This document shows positions 9,276 through 17,376 of a stretch of DNA of 61,401 nucleotides, piece after piece. Below the pieces are notes generated by a model that saw only the letters and a program-made list of their open reading frames with translations, made no database searches and had not been told where the DNA came from. The stretch spans positions 1 to 61,401 of the forward strand of contig NZ_JACVVP010000045.1 in the NCBI RefSeq assembly GCF_014534745.1, written 5' to 3'. How positions within the stretch are numbered: the stretch's first letter is position 1; the number at the start of each line of letters is the position of its first letter. This DNA comes from Flammeovirga sp. EKP202. Its GTDB lineage: Bacteria > Bacteroidota > Bacteroidia > Cytophagales > Flammeovirgaceae. The position numbers were made by a program, and so were the translations under genes.

Positions 9276-9410
9276 CTATTCATGGACAATGTGGTAAATA
9301 TTTTCGATATCATCTGGGTTGTATCCCGATACTACTGAGTCTTTGTATGAGATACAGCTACTCATGGCTAATGCAAAAAAGCCAATCAATATTATTTTGA
9401 AGTATTTCAT
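9276..9410 (-). CDS. 44-residue lipoprotein, tandem copy B
   Basis: This is the paralogue of 8910-9044 and has exactly the same length. It starts MKYFKIILIGFFALAMSSC, giving a lipobox at Cys19, then SYKDSVVSGYNPDD and ends IYHIVHE. The two copies differ at many DNA positions but keep the same reading frame, length and motif, which indicates selection on the protein. The mature peptide is probably tethered in the envelope. Its function is unknown. It is followed by its own hairpin terminator. Confidence 0.75.
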   Translation of the reverse strand: MKYFKIILIGFFALAMSSCISYKDSVVSGYNPDDIENIYHIVHE

Positions 9411-9552
9411 GGTTTATGGTTTTAGTTTGTTGTAATATTTATTTATACGTAACAAGTACACTTAAAGATACTTTTTTAGACGTATTTAACAAGAAAAACA
9501 AATAGTTGTGAATCAGCAGCTAATTACAAAAAGGATTTCGATACAATGTTTG

Positions 9553-9560
9553 TATCTTTG
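9553..9560 (+). promoter_or_regulatory. Promoter box upstream of trmD
   Basis: TATCTTTG matches the Bacteroidota -7 consensus TAnnTTTG and lies 45 bases before the trmD ATG. No good -33 TTG is seen at the usual distance. Confidence 0.45.
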
Positions 9561-9605
9561 TTTTTCAAATTTATTTAGATTTTCAACTCAATCGTTGTCA
9601 TTATA

Positions 9606-10331
9606 ATGCGTATTGATATTATTTCTTGTGTGCCCAAATTATTGGACAGTCCATTTTCTCACTCTATACTTCAAAGAGCCAATGATAAAGCCCTTTCTGA
9701 AGTACACGTTCATGATTTAAGAGAGTATAAAGTGAATAAACATGGTCACATTGACGATTATGCCTATGGACATGGTGCAGGAATGGTATTAATGGCAGAT
9801 CCTATTTTCAACTGTATTGAAGATTTAAAGAAAGAAAGAGACTATCAAGAGGTAATCTATATGACGCCTGATGGTGAAGTTTTCGATCAACAAATTGCCA
9901 ATCATCTTTCAATTAGTTGCGAAAATATCATTATACTCTGTGGACATTATAAAGGAATTGATCAAAGAGTAAGAGATGAAGTGATTACGAGAGAAATTTC
10001 TATTGGTGATTTTGTACTTTCTGGAGGTGAACTCGCAGCGGCTGTTGTAGCAGATGCTATTATACGTTTAATTCCTGGTGTATTGGGTGATGAAACTTCA
10101 GCCTTGACAGATTCTTTCCAAGATGGCCTTTTGGCTCCTCCTGTTTATACTAGACCTAGAGAATGGAAAGGACAAGAAGTACCTGCTATTTTACTTTCTG
10201 GTCATGAATCTAAAATCGATGAATGGCGATTGGAACAATCTATGGAACGCACAAAAAAAAGACGTCCTGATTTATGGGAAAAGTATTTGGATGCACACCC
10301 AGAGGTAAAGACGAAGAAAAAGAAGAAGTAA
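9606..10331 (+). CDS. trmD: tRNA (guanine37-N1)-methyltransferase
   Basis: TrmD methylates G37 next to the anticodon using S-adenosylmethionine, which prevents frameshifting; it is normally essential. The 241 residues begin MRIDIISCVPKLLDSPFSHS. The family's trefoil knot is visible in IILCGHYKGIDQRV near residue 117 and EISIGDFVLSGGELAA near 136, with DETSALTDSFQDGLLAPP following. A lysine-rich tail (KTKKKKK) ends the protein. Length is typical. It converges with ilvE at a shared bidirectional terminator. Confidence 0.96.
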   Translation: MRIDIISCVPKLLDSPFSHSILQRANDKALSEVHVHDLREYKVNKHGHIDDYAYGHGAGMVLMADPIFNCIEDLKKERDYQEVIYMTPDGEVFDQQIANHLSISCENIIILCGHYKGIDQRVRDEVITREISIGDFVLSGGELAAAVVADAIIRLIPGVLGDETSALTDSFQDGLLAPPVYTRPREWKGQEVPAILLSGHESKIDEWRLEQSMERTKKRRPDLWEKYLDAHPEVKTKKKKK

Positions 10332-10354
10332 GCAGTCGCTAAAAAATAGTCAAT

Positions 10355-10392
10355 AAAAAAGCCACTTTTCGATGTTGAAAAGTGGCTTTTTT
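10355..10392. terminator. Bidirectional terminator between trmD and ilvE
   Basis: A 16-bp perfect stem (10355-10370 with 10377-10392) has A-rich and T-rich ends, so it can terminate transcripts from both converging genes. Confidence 0.9.
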
Positions 10393-10407
10393 ATGAAAAA
10401 GGAAAAC

Positions 10408-11484
10408 TTAGATTTTATAAGTCCATCCTCTTGTATCTTCTAACTCTCCTTTTTGAATTCCTTGGAATTTTTCTTTTAGCTCTTGAGCAAAAGTATAATC
10501 TGCTGGTAATTCATAATCAATACCATCATCGGCAATTGATGCGAAAGGAGCAATTGTTACAGCTGTACCAATACCGAAAGCACCGTTTAATCTACCTTCT
10601 TTAATGGCTGTAATTACTTCTTCAACAGAAATGTGACGCTCTTCTACTTTCTTACCCATTTCTTCTAGTAATTCAATTACAGTTAAACGAGTGATAGAAC
10701 GTAGGATCGTGTCTTCTACTGGAATTGTAGGTGATGTAACGAATGTCCCATCAATATCGAACATTACATTCATTGTACCTGATTCCTCAATATATTTACG
10801 CTCTTTGGCATCTGTATACAACAACTGGTCGTATCCTTGCTCTGCCGCTAATTTTGCTGGAAGTAAAGATGCTGCATAGTTACCTGCTACTTTAGCGAAA
10901 CCTGTTCCACCTGGAGCTGTTCTAGCAAACTCTTTCTCTACTTTAAGCCTTAATGCCTTAGAATAATATTTACCGGCAGGAGCTGTAATGATTGCAAACG
11001 TATATGTTTCCGATGGACGCATTCCTAAAAACGCATCTGTTGCAAACATAAATGGGCGGATATAAAGTGAACTATCAGGTGTATTTGGAACCCACTCTCT
11101 ATCGATTTCTAAAAGTTGATGTAAACCTTCCATAAAGATTTCTTCTGGAATAGTTGGCATACAGATTCTTTCAGCAGAGACGTTTAATCTTTTAGCGTTT
11201 TCCTCTGGACGGAAGACTAATACCTCCTTAGAGTTTTGTGCGTTTCTAAAAGCTTTTAATCCTTCAAATATAGACTGCCCATAATGCAATGACGACGTTG
11301 CAGGACTTAATTGAAATGAATCGTAAGGGACGACTCTTAAGTCTTGCCATTTACCATCGCGATAGTCAGCTACAAACATATGGTCAGACATAGTCTTTCC
11401 AAATGGTATATTATTGAAATCTACTGTACTTAAACGTGAGTTCTCAGTCTTCTCAATTCTGATGTCTAATGTCAAATCCTTCAT
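10408..11484 (-). CDS. ilvE: Branched-chain amino acid aminotransferase
   Basis: This PLP enzyme interconverts leucine, isoleucine and valine with their 2-oxo acids in the cytoplasm. The 358 residues are the longer type II (eukaryote-like) form. The PLP lysine is probably Lys198 in GFAKVAGNYAAS. Other family marks are LHYGQSIFEGLKAFR near 66-80, SLYIRPFMFATD near 139-150, and EESGTMNVMF before the phosphate-binding region. A terminator is shared with trmD. Confidence 0.95.
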   Translation of the reverse strand: MKDLTLDIRIEKTENSRLSTVDFNNIPFGKTMSDHMFVADYRDGKWQDLRVVPYDSFQLSPATSSLHYGQSIFEGLKAFRNAQNSKEVLVFRPEENAKRLNVSAERICMPTIPEEIFMEGLHQLLEIDREWVPNTPDSSLYIRPFMFATDAFLGMRPSETYTFAIITAPAGKYYSKALRLKVEKEFARTAPGGTGFAKVAGNYAASLLPAKLAAEQGYDQLLYTDAKERKYIEESGTMNVMFDIDGTFVTSPTIPVEDTILRSITRLTVIELLEEMGKKVEERHISVEEVITAIKEGRLNGAFGIGTAVTIAPFASIADDGIDYELPADYTFAQELKEKFQGIQKGELEDTRGWTYKI

Positions 11485-11536
11485 AATACTGAACTAACAA
11501 TTTTTTGCGATGTGAAAAATGTGCCATAAATATAGA

Positions 11537-11544
11537 TAGATTTG
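11537..11544 (+). promoter_or_regulatory. Promoter box upstream of the CorC-type gene
   Basis: TAGATTTG fits TAnnTTTG and lies about 80 bases upstream of the ATG. A TTG exists further upstream, but the spacing is longer than usual, so the call is tentative. Confidence 0.35.
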
Positions 11545-11624
11545 TACTATTGTGAGTTATTATTTCGAAAATTGTACGACTCTTAAGTAGATTTTTTGAT
11601 ATTTGTTAAAAATTTCGGAGAAAA

Positions 11625-12944
11625 ATGAATGAAAACATAATTTACATCGGTTTATGTCTTTTATTTTCTGCTTTCTTTTCCGCCACTGAAATCGCTTTCG
11701 TTTCGGCAAATAGACTGCATATAGAAGTACAAAGACAAAAGGACTCTTTTACGGGTAGGCTGATTGATAAATTTTTTGAAAATAAATCTACTTTTATTAC
11801 CACGATCTTAATTGGCAATACTTCCGCATTAGTAATGTATGGTGTGTTTGTATCCAATGTATTAGACCCTGTTTTCCAAGAGCTTTTTAAAAATAATTTC
11901 CCTGCTTTAGATGCTGGATCTATTGAGGTAGGCGTGTTGATTTCTCAAACGATTGTATCAACAGTTGTGGTATTAATTACAGCGGAGTTTTTACCTAAAA
12001 GTTTGACCATGCTCAACCCCGATTTGTTCTTAAATATTGCAGCACCCCCTATGAATATCATTTATACGGTGCTTTATCCTGTCACATGGACTGTTGAAAA
12101 ACTTTCGCAGTTTTCGATTAAATATTTGATGGGAGTGAGAATGGAAGAACAAGAGACTCCATTTAACTTGACCGATTTAAGTCAATACATCAATGATATT
12201 GAATTGGCATCTCAAGATGATGATGACCCAGACAGTGAAAGTTTGGATAAAAAATATTTTGAGAATGCTTTACAATTCAAAGAAGCAAAGGCGAGAGATG
12301 TCATGATTCCTCGTAAAGAGATCGTTGCTCTTGACATTGAGGAAGATATTGAAGCATTAAGAAAATTGTTTATTGAAAGTGGACACTCTAAAATTCCTAT
12401 CTATAGAGATGATTTAGATGATATTGTGGGTTATTGTCACGTTAGGCAGCTTTATAAAAAGCCACAATCTATTCAGGAAATTATACGTGAAATGCCATCT
12501 AAACCTGAAACTGCCGCTGCCGATGAGATGATGGCTTATATGATGGCCGAGCAGAAAAGTATGGTATGGATCATCGATGAATATGGAGGTACAGCCGGTA
12601 TAGCCACTTTGGAAGATATTACGGAAGAAATTGTTGGTGAAATTGAAGATGAACATGATGAAGACGATCTTCCATTCTTCAAAGAGGATGAACATACTTA
12701 TTTGCTTACCGCTAGGCATGAGATAGATACACTCAACGAAAAACACAACTGGAATATTGAGGAAGGAGAATATGATACCCTAGGTGGATTTATTCTTTAT
12801 CACCATCGAAATATTCCTCAAGTAGACGAAGATATTGAAGTCGATCATTTACAGTTTAATATTGTCACCATGGATGGTGCAAGAATCGACATGGTTCGAT
12901 TACATTTTAAACAAGAAGAAGAAGATCAAAAAGAGGAAGATTAA
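11625..12944 (+). CDS. CorC/HlyC-family CBS-domain membrane protein (GldE-like)
   Basis: This 439-residue inner-membrane protein has the CNNM/CorC layout. An N-terminal DUF21 region of about three or four membrane segments runs over residues 1-190 (YIGLCLLFSAFFSATEIAF at the start). A CBS pair occupies about 215-340 (KEAKARDVMIPRKEIVAL, then GGTAGIATLEDITEEIVGEI). A CorC_HlyC domain ends the protein, followed by an acidic tail. Relatives take part in magnesium or cobalt homeostasis. In gliding Bacteroidota a member of this family, GldE, is linked to gliding and secretion, and the length matches that group. The sequence alone cannot decide between the two roles. Confidence 0.8.
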   Translation: MNENIIYIGLCLLFSAFFSATEIAFVSANRLHIEVQRQKDSFTGRLIDKFFENKSTFITTILIGNTSALVMYGVFVSNVLDPVFQELFKNNFPALDAGSIEVGVLISQTIVSTVVVLITAEFLPKSLTMLNPDLFLNIAAPPMNIIYTVLYPVTWTVEKLSQFSIKYLMGVRMEEQETPFNLTDLSQYINDIELASQDDDDPDSESLDKKYFENALQFKEAKARDVMIPRKEIVALDIEEDIEALRKLFIESGHSKIPIYRDDLDDIVGYCHVRQLYKKPQSIQEIIREMPSKPETAAADEMMAYMMAEQKSMVWIIDEYGGTAGIATLEDITEEIVGEIEDEHDEDDLPFFKEDEHTYLLTARHEIDTLNEKHNWNIEEGEYDTLGGFILYHHRNIPQVDEDIEVDHLQFNIVTMDGARIDMVRLHFKQEEEDQKEED

Positions 12945-13030
12945 AATTCAGTAACTAATTTTTACATTTTTTTAACCCTAGTTAATGATTTTAAACTGAA
13001 AAAGTCTATTATTGTAATACTAAAACAAGA

Positions 13031-13073
13031 AAACCTTTCCACACAAGCTCTCTCAAACTTTGTGGAAAGGTTT
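13031..13073. terminator. Bidirectional terminator between the CorC-type gene and tpx
   Basis: A 13-bp perfect stem (13031-13043 with 13061-13073) is followed on the + strand by a T-run. It separates two converging genes. Confidence 0.8.
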
Positions 13074-13102
13074 CTTTTTTTAAAGCCTAATCAATTGAAG
13101 AC

Positions 13103-13600
13103 TTATAAAGCTGCGATAGCTGCCTCGTAGTTTGGTTCATCTACAGTTTCAGCAACTTGCTCTGTATATTTTACTTTACCTTCTTCGTCAATCACAACGA
13201 TACATCTTGAACATAATCCTGTCAAAGGACCATCGATAATTTTTAAACCATAAGCATCTTCAAATGAAGTATCTCTGAATGAAGAACCAGTGATTACTTT
13301 TTCGATACCTTCAGCACCACAAAAACGTCCAAATGCAAATGGTAAATCTTTAGAAACACATACTACTACAGTATTGTCTAATGATGATGCTTTTTCGTTG
13401 AAAGTTCTTGTTGAAGTTGCACAAGTACCTGTATCAACACTTGGGTAGATGTTTAGAATTACTTTTTTACCTTTCAAGTCTTCTAAAGTCACTTCTGAAA
13501 GATCTGATTTTACTAATGTAAAAGCTGGAGCAACTGAACCTACTGCTGGTAATTCTCCTGAAGTATGAAAAGGATTTCCTTTTAAAGTAATTTCTGCCAT
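13103..13600 (-). CDS. tpx: Thiol peroxidase
   Basis: Tpx is an atypical two-cysteine peroxiredoxin that reduces lipid and hydrogen peroxides with thioredoxin. The 165 residues carry the peroxidatic Cys60 in SVDTGTCATSTRTFN and the resolving Cys94 in AFGRFCGAEGIE, at almost the same spacing as E. coli Tpx. The frame extends 44 codons upstream. The start at 13600 is chosen because MAEITLKGNPFHT is the family's normal N-terminus. It is divergent from the HD hydrolase gene across about 150 bases. Confidence 0.94.
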   Translation of the reverse strand: MAEITLKGNPFHTSGELPAVGSVAPAFTLVKSDLSEVTLEDLKGKKVILNIYPSVDTGTCATSTRTFNEKASSLDNTVVVCVSKDLPFAFGRFCGAEGIEKVITGSSFRDTSFEDAYGLKIIDGPLTGLCSRCIVVIDEEGKVKYTEQVAETVDEPNYEAAIAAL

Positions 13601-13689
13601 TTTTTTAGCGTTTAAGAGTTTGTAATAAATTCGCTTCTGAGAGCATATTAAAATACTTACTAGATAAATAATTGTTTTAAAATATGCCT

Positions 13690-13697
13690 TAAATTTG
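13690..13697 (+). promoter_or_regulatory. Promoter box of the HD hydrolase gene
   Basis: TAAATTTG fits TAnnTTTG and lies 54 bases before the ATG. A TTG at 13672-13674 is 15 bases upstream, slightly short for the -33 element. Confidence 0.45.
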
Positions 13698-13751
13698 CAA
13701 GCTCGTTTGTTGAAAACGTAATGCATCCACAATTTAACAGTTCCATTGAAA

Positions 13752-14411
13752 ATGAATTCACATCAGAAAGAAATAGTTGAAAAAACAGCTCAATTTATTC
13801 AAAAAAAATTCGAAGGAGAAGGTACAGGCCACGATTGGCACCATATCTACCGTGTTTGGAAATCGGCTGAGAACATTGCAAAAACGGAAGATTGTGATCC
13901 CTACGTTGTCGCATTAGGCGCCCTTCTTCATGATATTGCTGATCATAAATTTTATGATGGAGACTTATTAGAAGGTAGTAGACAAACTGCAGCCTGGCTA
14001 AAAGAAATTGGAGCGGATGAAGAAACCATTGAAAAAGTAGCCGACATCGTAAAAAGAGTTTCGTTTAAAGGAGCCAATGTCAAAGACGATATGCCGAGCA
14101 TAGAAGGACAAGTGGTACAAGATGCCGACCGTTTAGATGCTATTGGTGCCATTGGTATTGCCAGAGCCTTTGCTTATGGAGGTAGCAAACATAGAGCTTT
14201 GTATGATCCCTCTGAAAATTATGAAATGCACGAAAGCTTTGATGCTTATCATAAAAGTGAATCTTCGACAATTGCTCACTTCTACGAAAAGCTTCTCTTG
14301 CTGAAAGATCGTATCCATACTGACACCGCAAAAAAAATTGCTGAGAAAAGACACCAATATATGGAAGTGTTCCTGGAGCAATTTTATGGTGAATGGGAAG
14401 GTAAAAGATAA
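13752..14411 (+). CDS. HD-domain phosphohydrolase (YedJ type)
   Basis: This 219-residue cytoplasmic metal-dependent phosphohydrolase has the HD motif: GHDWHHIYRV near residues 27-34, ALLHDIADHKF near 57-67, and a distal Asp in VVQDADRLDAIGAIGIARAF. The last stretch is typical of the YedJ/uncharacterised HD group. The substrate is unknown; relatives hydrolyse nucleotides or other small phosphates. The frame opens with a TTG two codons earlier, and the ATG at 13752 is preferred. It ends in its own terminator. Confidence 0.85.
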   Translation: MNSHQKEIVEKTAQFIQKKFEGEGTGHDWHHIYRVWKSAENIAKTEDCDPYVVALGALLHDIADHKFYDGDLLEGSRQTAAWLKEIGADEETIEKVADIVKRVSFKGANVKDDMPSIEGQVVQDADRLDAIGAIGIARAFAYGGSKHRALYDPSENYEMHESFDAYHKSESSTIAHFYEKLLLLKDRIHTDTAKKIAEKRHQYMEVFLEQFYGEWEGKR

Positions 14412-14417
14412 TATTAA

Positions 14418-14449
14418 GGATGGAAGTAAAACCTAATTTGCTTCCATCC
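14418..14449 (+). terminator. Terminator of the HD hydrolase gene
   Basis: A 9-bp perfect stem (14418-14426 with 14441-14449) is followed by seven T, 7 bases after the stop. Confidence 0.9.
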
Positions 14450-14462
14450 TTTTTTATTTATT

Positions 14463-14490
14463 CAAAAACATACCACTTGGAATGTTTTTG
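14463..14490. promoter_or_regulatory. Inverted repeat, probable TetR operator
   Basis: CAAAAACA at 14463-14470 and its exact complement at 14483-14490 are separated by 12 bases. The pair straddles the TTG (14477-14479) of a likely promoter for the TetR gene, so binding there would repress the gene that encodes the regulator. Confidence 0.5.
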
Positions 14491-14507
14491 GATTATATCT
14501 ATGTTTG
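14477..14507 (+). promoter_or_regulatory. Promoter of the TetR/HAD unit
   Basis: TTG at 14477-14479, a 20-base spacer and TATGTTTG at 14500-14507 match the Bacteroidota promoter pattern well. The box ends only 4 bases before the ATG at 14512, so the transcript may have almost no leader. Confidence 0.6.
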
Positions 14508-14511
14508 TAAC

Positions 14512-15120
14512 ATGGAACAGAAATTAAAATCCGAACAGACGCAGCAACTCATTATTGATACTTCTTTCCAACTTTTTTATAGAGATGGCTTTAAATCAAC
14601 AAGTATTAATCAAATCATGAAGGCTACTTCTTTGACCAAAGGTGCTTTTTACCATCACTTTAAGGATAAGAAAGAGATTGGAGTGGCTGTCATCAATAAG
14701 ATAATTTTTGACCGAATCCATAAAAACATGATTCTTCCACTTCAAAAAGAAGGAGATGCTATAGAAATATTAAAAGATATATTCTCAAATAAAATTAGAG
14801 CATTTACTAATTATGAAAAGGGAAAAGGGTGTCCTGCCAATAACTTGATCAATGAAATTGGGAGTACAGAGGATGGTTATCAAAGTGCTTTAAGGACGAT
14901 CATTGATCAATGGACCTTAGCGATAGAAAGAGTCATCGAAAAAGAAAAGGAAAAAGGCTCTGTCAAAAAAAATACAGATAGTAAAGCTGTTGCTACTTTT
15001 CTAGTCAGTGCCTTTGAAGGCGTACGTGGATTAAGAAAACTATATCATAATGACATTATCCTTGATCAATATTTAGTGGGAGTAACCTCCTATCTTGATC
15101 AATTAAAATATTCTAGTTAG
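14512..15120 (+). CDS. TetR/AcrR-family transcriptional regulator
   Basis: This 202-residue repressor has the N-terminal TetR helix-turn-helix over residues 8-55 (TQQLIIDTSFQLFYRDGF, then SINQIMKATSLTKGAFYHHF). The ligand-binding C-terminal domain contains GCPANNLINEIGS, as seen in the subgroup that often controls stress or drug-response genes. The frame is open ten codons upstream. The ATG at 14512 is chosen because it starts MEQKLKSEQTQQ and lies just after a promoter box. An inverted repeat over that promoter suggests self-regulation. The downstream HAD gene is probably its target or partner. Confidence 0.9.
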   Translation: MEQKLKSEQTQQLIIDTSFQLFYRDGFKSTSINQIMKATSLTKGAFYHHFKDKKEIGVAVINKIIFDRIHKNMILPLQKEGDAIEILKDIFSNKIRAFTNYEKGKGCPANNLINEIGSTEDGYQSALRTIIDQWTLAIERVIEKEKEKGSVKKNTDSKAVATFLVSAFEGVRGLRKLYHNDIILDQYLVGVTSYLDQLKYSS

Positions 15121-15223
15121 ACCAATTTATTCACTCATTTATTACCAATTCAATTGGGGGTGCATTTGTAAAAATGTGCTCCCTACTTCCACTTTAAACA
15201 CTTAAATTATAAATAACAATCAA

Positions 15224-15979
15224 ATGAAAAACCTATTATTAATTCCATTTTTATATCTCCTTTTAGGGTTTAATGTACCTCACAAAGACGAGTATCCTTC
15301 TCAAGTAAAAGTCATTTTTCTTGATGTTAATGAGACGATTCTAGACCTCAATAATATGAAAACTTCAGTTGCTGATGCACTAGGAGGAAGAACTGACCTA
15401 CTTGATATCTGGTTCTCAAAAATGTTACATTATTCTTTAGTCGCTACAGATATTAATAGATATGAGCATTTTGGAAAAATTGGAACGGCGACTTTGCTAA
15501 TGGTTGCAGAAAACAACGACATACCATTAACCATGGAAGAAGCTAAAAAGGCAATTGTCACACCACTCCGTTCACTTCCTCCTCACCCTGATGTCAAGGA
15601 AGGTTTAGAAATTTTGAAAAAGAAGGGGTACAAGGTTATCACATTTACGAACTCTTCTTATGAAGGAGTAAAAATGCAAATGCAAAATGCTCAACTCAAT
15701 TCCTTTATTGATCAGATGTTGAGCGTTGAAACGATTAAAACCTACAAACCTCATCTAGATAGTTATAATTGGGCTTTAAAAGAGACAGGTTATAAAGCTG
15801 AGGAAGTACTTATGGTTGCTGCACATGGTTGGGATGTAGCCGGTGCAAAAGAAGCAGGTTTGAATACCGCCTTTGTTAAAAGAAAAGGAAAAGCGCTTTA
15901 TCCTTTAGTTGAGAAGCCGGATTTTATGGTCAGTGACCTTATTGAGTTAGCAAATCAGTTGGAAGATTTATTAAAATGA
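15224..15979 (+). CDS. Exported HAD-superfamily hydrolase (haloacid dehalogenase-like)
   Basis: This 251-residue enzyme has a signal peptide-like start (MKNLLLIPFLYLLLGF) followed by a type II HAD core. Motif I is IFLDVNETILDL with the nucleophile at Asp34, motif II is VITFTNSSYEG, the lysine lies in TYKPHLDSY, and motif III is MVAAHGWDVAGAKEAG. The DVNET form of motif I is typical of haloacid dehalogenases. The N-terminal export signal is unusual, as most relatives are cytoplasmic. It follows the TetR gene by about 100 bases on the same strand. The substrate is unknown. Confidence 0.85.
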   Translation: MKNLLLIPFLYLLLGFNVPHKDEYPSQVKVIFLDVNETILDLNNMKTSVADALGGRTDLLDIWFSKMLHYSLVATDINRYEHFGKIGTATLLMVAENNDIPLTMEEAKKAIVTPLRSLPPHPDVKEGLEILKKKGYKVITFTNSSYEGVKMQMQNAQLNSFIDQMLSVETIKTYKPHLDSYNWALKETGYKAEEVLMVAAHGWDVAGAKEAGLNTAFVKRKGKALYPLVEKPDFMVSDLIELANQLEDLLK

Positions 15980-16103
15980 AAAGAAACTATACCACCTAAG
16001 TGTGTAAATGGATTTGCAATAAAAGACGGGACAAATAATTAAGCACTGTTCAACATTTTGGGTAGTAAATAAAAATAAGGACTCATGTAGCCCCGTTTTG
16101 AAT

Positions 16104-16146
16104 GTGGCCGTTTTCTATTATACCATATTAATATGAACTCGGCCAC
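16104..16146. terminator. Hairpin between the HAD and AraC genes
   Basis: A 7-bp G+C-rich stem (16104-16110 with 16140-16146) encloses a loop that itself contains the palindrome CATATTAATATG. It lies between converging genes and may end transcripts from either side. No T-run is present. Confidence 0.4.
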
Positions 16147-16179
16147 TTTCAATTTTAGGTCAGAGTTTATACCAAAAGT

Positions 16180-17163
16180 TTATTTTATTTTATACTTCGT
16201 TGAAGCTTCCTTTGGGGTTATATTATAGCTTTTCTTAAAGGCAAAAGAAAATTTAGAGACACTATTGTAGCCTACCAATCTTGCAATCTCAGTAACACTT
16301 CTATTTTCATTTTGTAATAACTGCTTTGCTTTTTCAAGCCTTAAATCGGTATGAAACCTTTTAATACTACTTCCGAATACACTCCCAAAATCTCTCTTCA
16401 ACTTTGACAAAGAATAACCGTATTCATCCGCAATTTCAGAAAGGGCTGGTAAAGGTTCAAAAGGATTGATCAACTTATCTTTCAAATGCATTAGTCTTTG
16501 TAGGTCGTCAGGGTGTACAGTACTATGTTCTTGAAAACCTTTATGAAGTAATCGCTCATAAAACACTCCTAAACATTCTATTATGCGGGCCAAGACAATA
16601 CTATGTGTCATAGGGTTACGCTGATCCAAATCCAAGTCAAAAATATCTTTTAAAAGTAAATGTACTTCTAATGGAGCAATATCATATCTTACCCAATTAT
16701 GATTATCGGGAAAAAGCCCTTCCAAATACCTTCCAAATTGAGTGAAAATATCTGTCATTTGAGGGATTGCTATACGAAGAGAAATCCATTGTTTTAATCC
16801 TCCTCCTTTATTGTGAGTTTTAAAAGAATAGGAAGTATCATAAACTGCCATACCTACCGCCTGTAAATCCATCCCTTCTTCATGATCTTCGGTATTTTTC
16901 ATAATATCTGTCTTATACTCAAACCTAAAATTTAAGTAACGATCCTCTTTTTCATCTCCTATAATATTATAGTAAATGTCTTTCTCTGATTTGACAGAAT
17001 GGATTATGATATCAGTTCCTTTTACTAGAGAAAACACCCTAGATATAATATGAAGACCAGGTTTCTTTACCTCATATTTAATTGGTGATAATTCTCCTCC
17101 AAGGCATTCATGAACTTGTTTTAATATATGTGCTGCACTTCCTTCTTTTATCTCTATCTCCAT
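16180..17163 (-). CDS. AraC-family transcriptional regulator
   Basis: This 327-residue regulator has a C-terminal AraC/XylS double helix-turn-helix over about residues 225-325: LRLEKAKQLLQNENRSVTE, then IARLVGYNSVSKFSFAFKK and YNITPKEA. The N-terminal ~220 residues show no recognisable cupin and form the sensor part seen in Bacteroidota members of this group. It is similar in layout to the 51413-52381 regulator. Its targets are unknown; the next gene on the same strand upstream is a methyltransferase, separated by a terminator. Confidence 0.88.
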   Translation of the reverse strand: MEIEIKEGSAAHILKQVHECLGGELSPIKYEVKKPGLHIISRVFSLVKGTDIIIHSVKSEKDIYYNIIGDEKEDRYLNFRFEYKTDIMKNTEDHEEGMDLQAVGMAVYDTSYSFKTHNKGGGLKQWISLRIAIPQMTDIFTQFGRYLEGLFPDNHNWVRYDIAPLEVHLLLKDIFDLDLDQRNPMTHSIVLARIIECLGVFYERLLHKGFQEHSTVHPDDLQRLMHLKDKLINPFEPLPALSEIADEYGYSLSKLKRDFGSVFGSSIKRFHTDLRLEKAKQLLQNENRSVTEIARLVGYNSVSKFSFAFKKSYNITPKEASTKYKIK

Positions 17164-17300
17164 TTCAAATTTGATTTAGGCCACATAAGCACTAATATGA
17201 TAAGTATTCAAAAATAAGTACAAATTCAAAATTATCTTTTGTGAGTACAACGCTAAAAATAAATTAGAATTAACTATGATTTATTTTTGACTTTGTACTT

Positions 17301-17338
17301 AAAAACTTCTTTACCATTTTCATCGCAAAGAAGTTTTT
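17301..17338 (-). terminator. Terminator of the methyltransferase gene
   Basis: A 12-bp perfect stem (17301-17312 with 17327-17338) has U-rich ends on both strands. It lies 39 bases after the methyltransferase stop. Confidence 0.75.
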
Positions 17339-17376
17339 ATAAAAGTCATTTTAAAGCATTTTTTCTGAATTGGTAT

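Noticed and set aside
13601-13732. N-terminal extension of the tpx reading frame
   Set aside because: The extension covers the divergent promoter region and is not part of the family; the start at 13600 is standard.
15121-15190. Possible hairpin between the TetR and HAD genes
   Set aside because: Imperfect stem without T-run; the two genes more likely form one unit.
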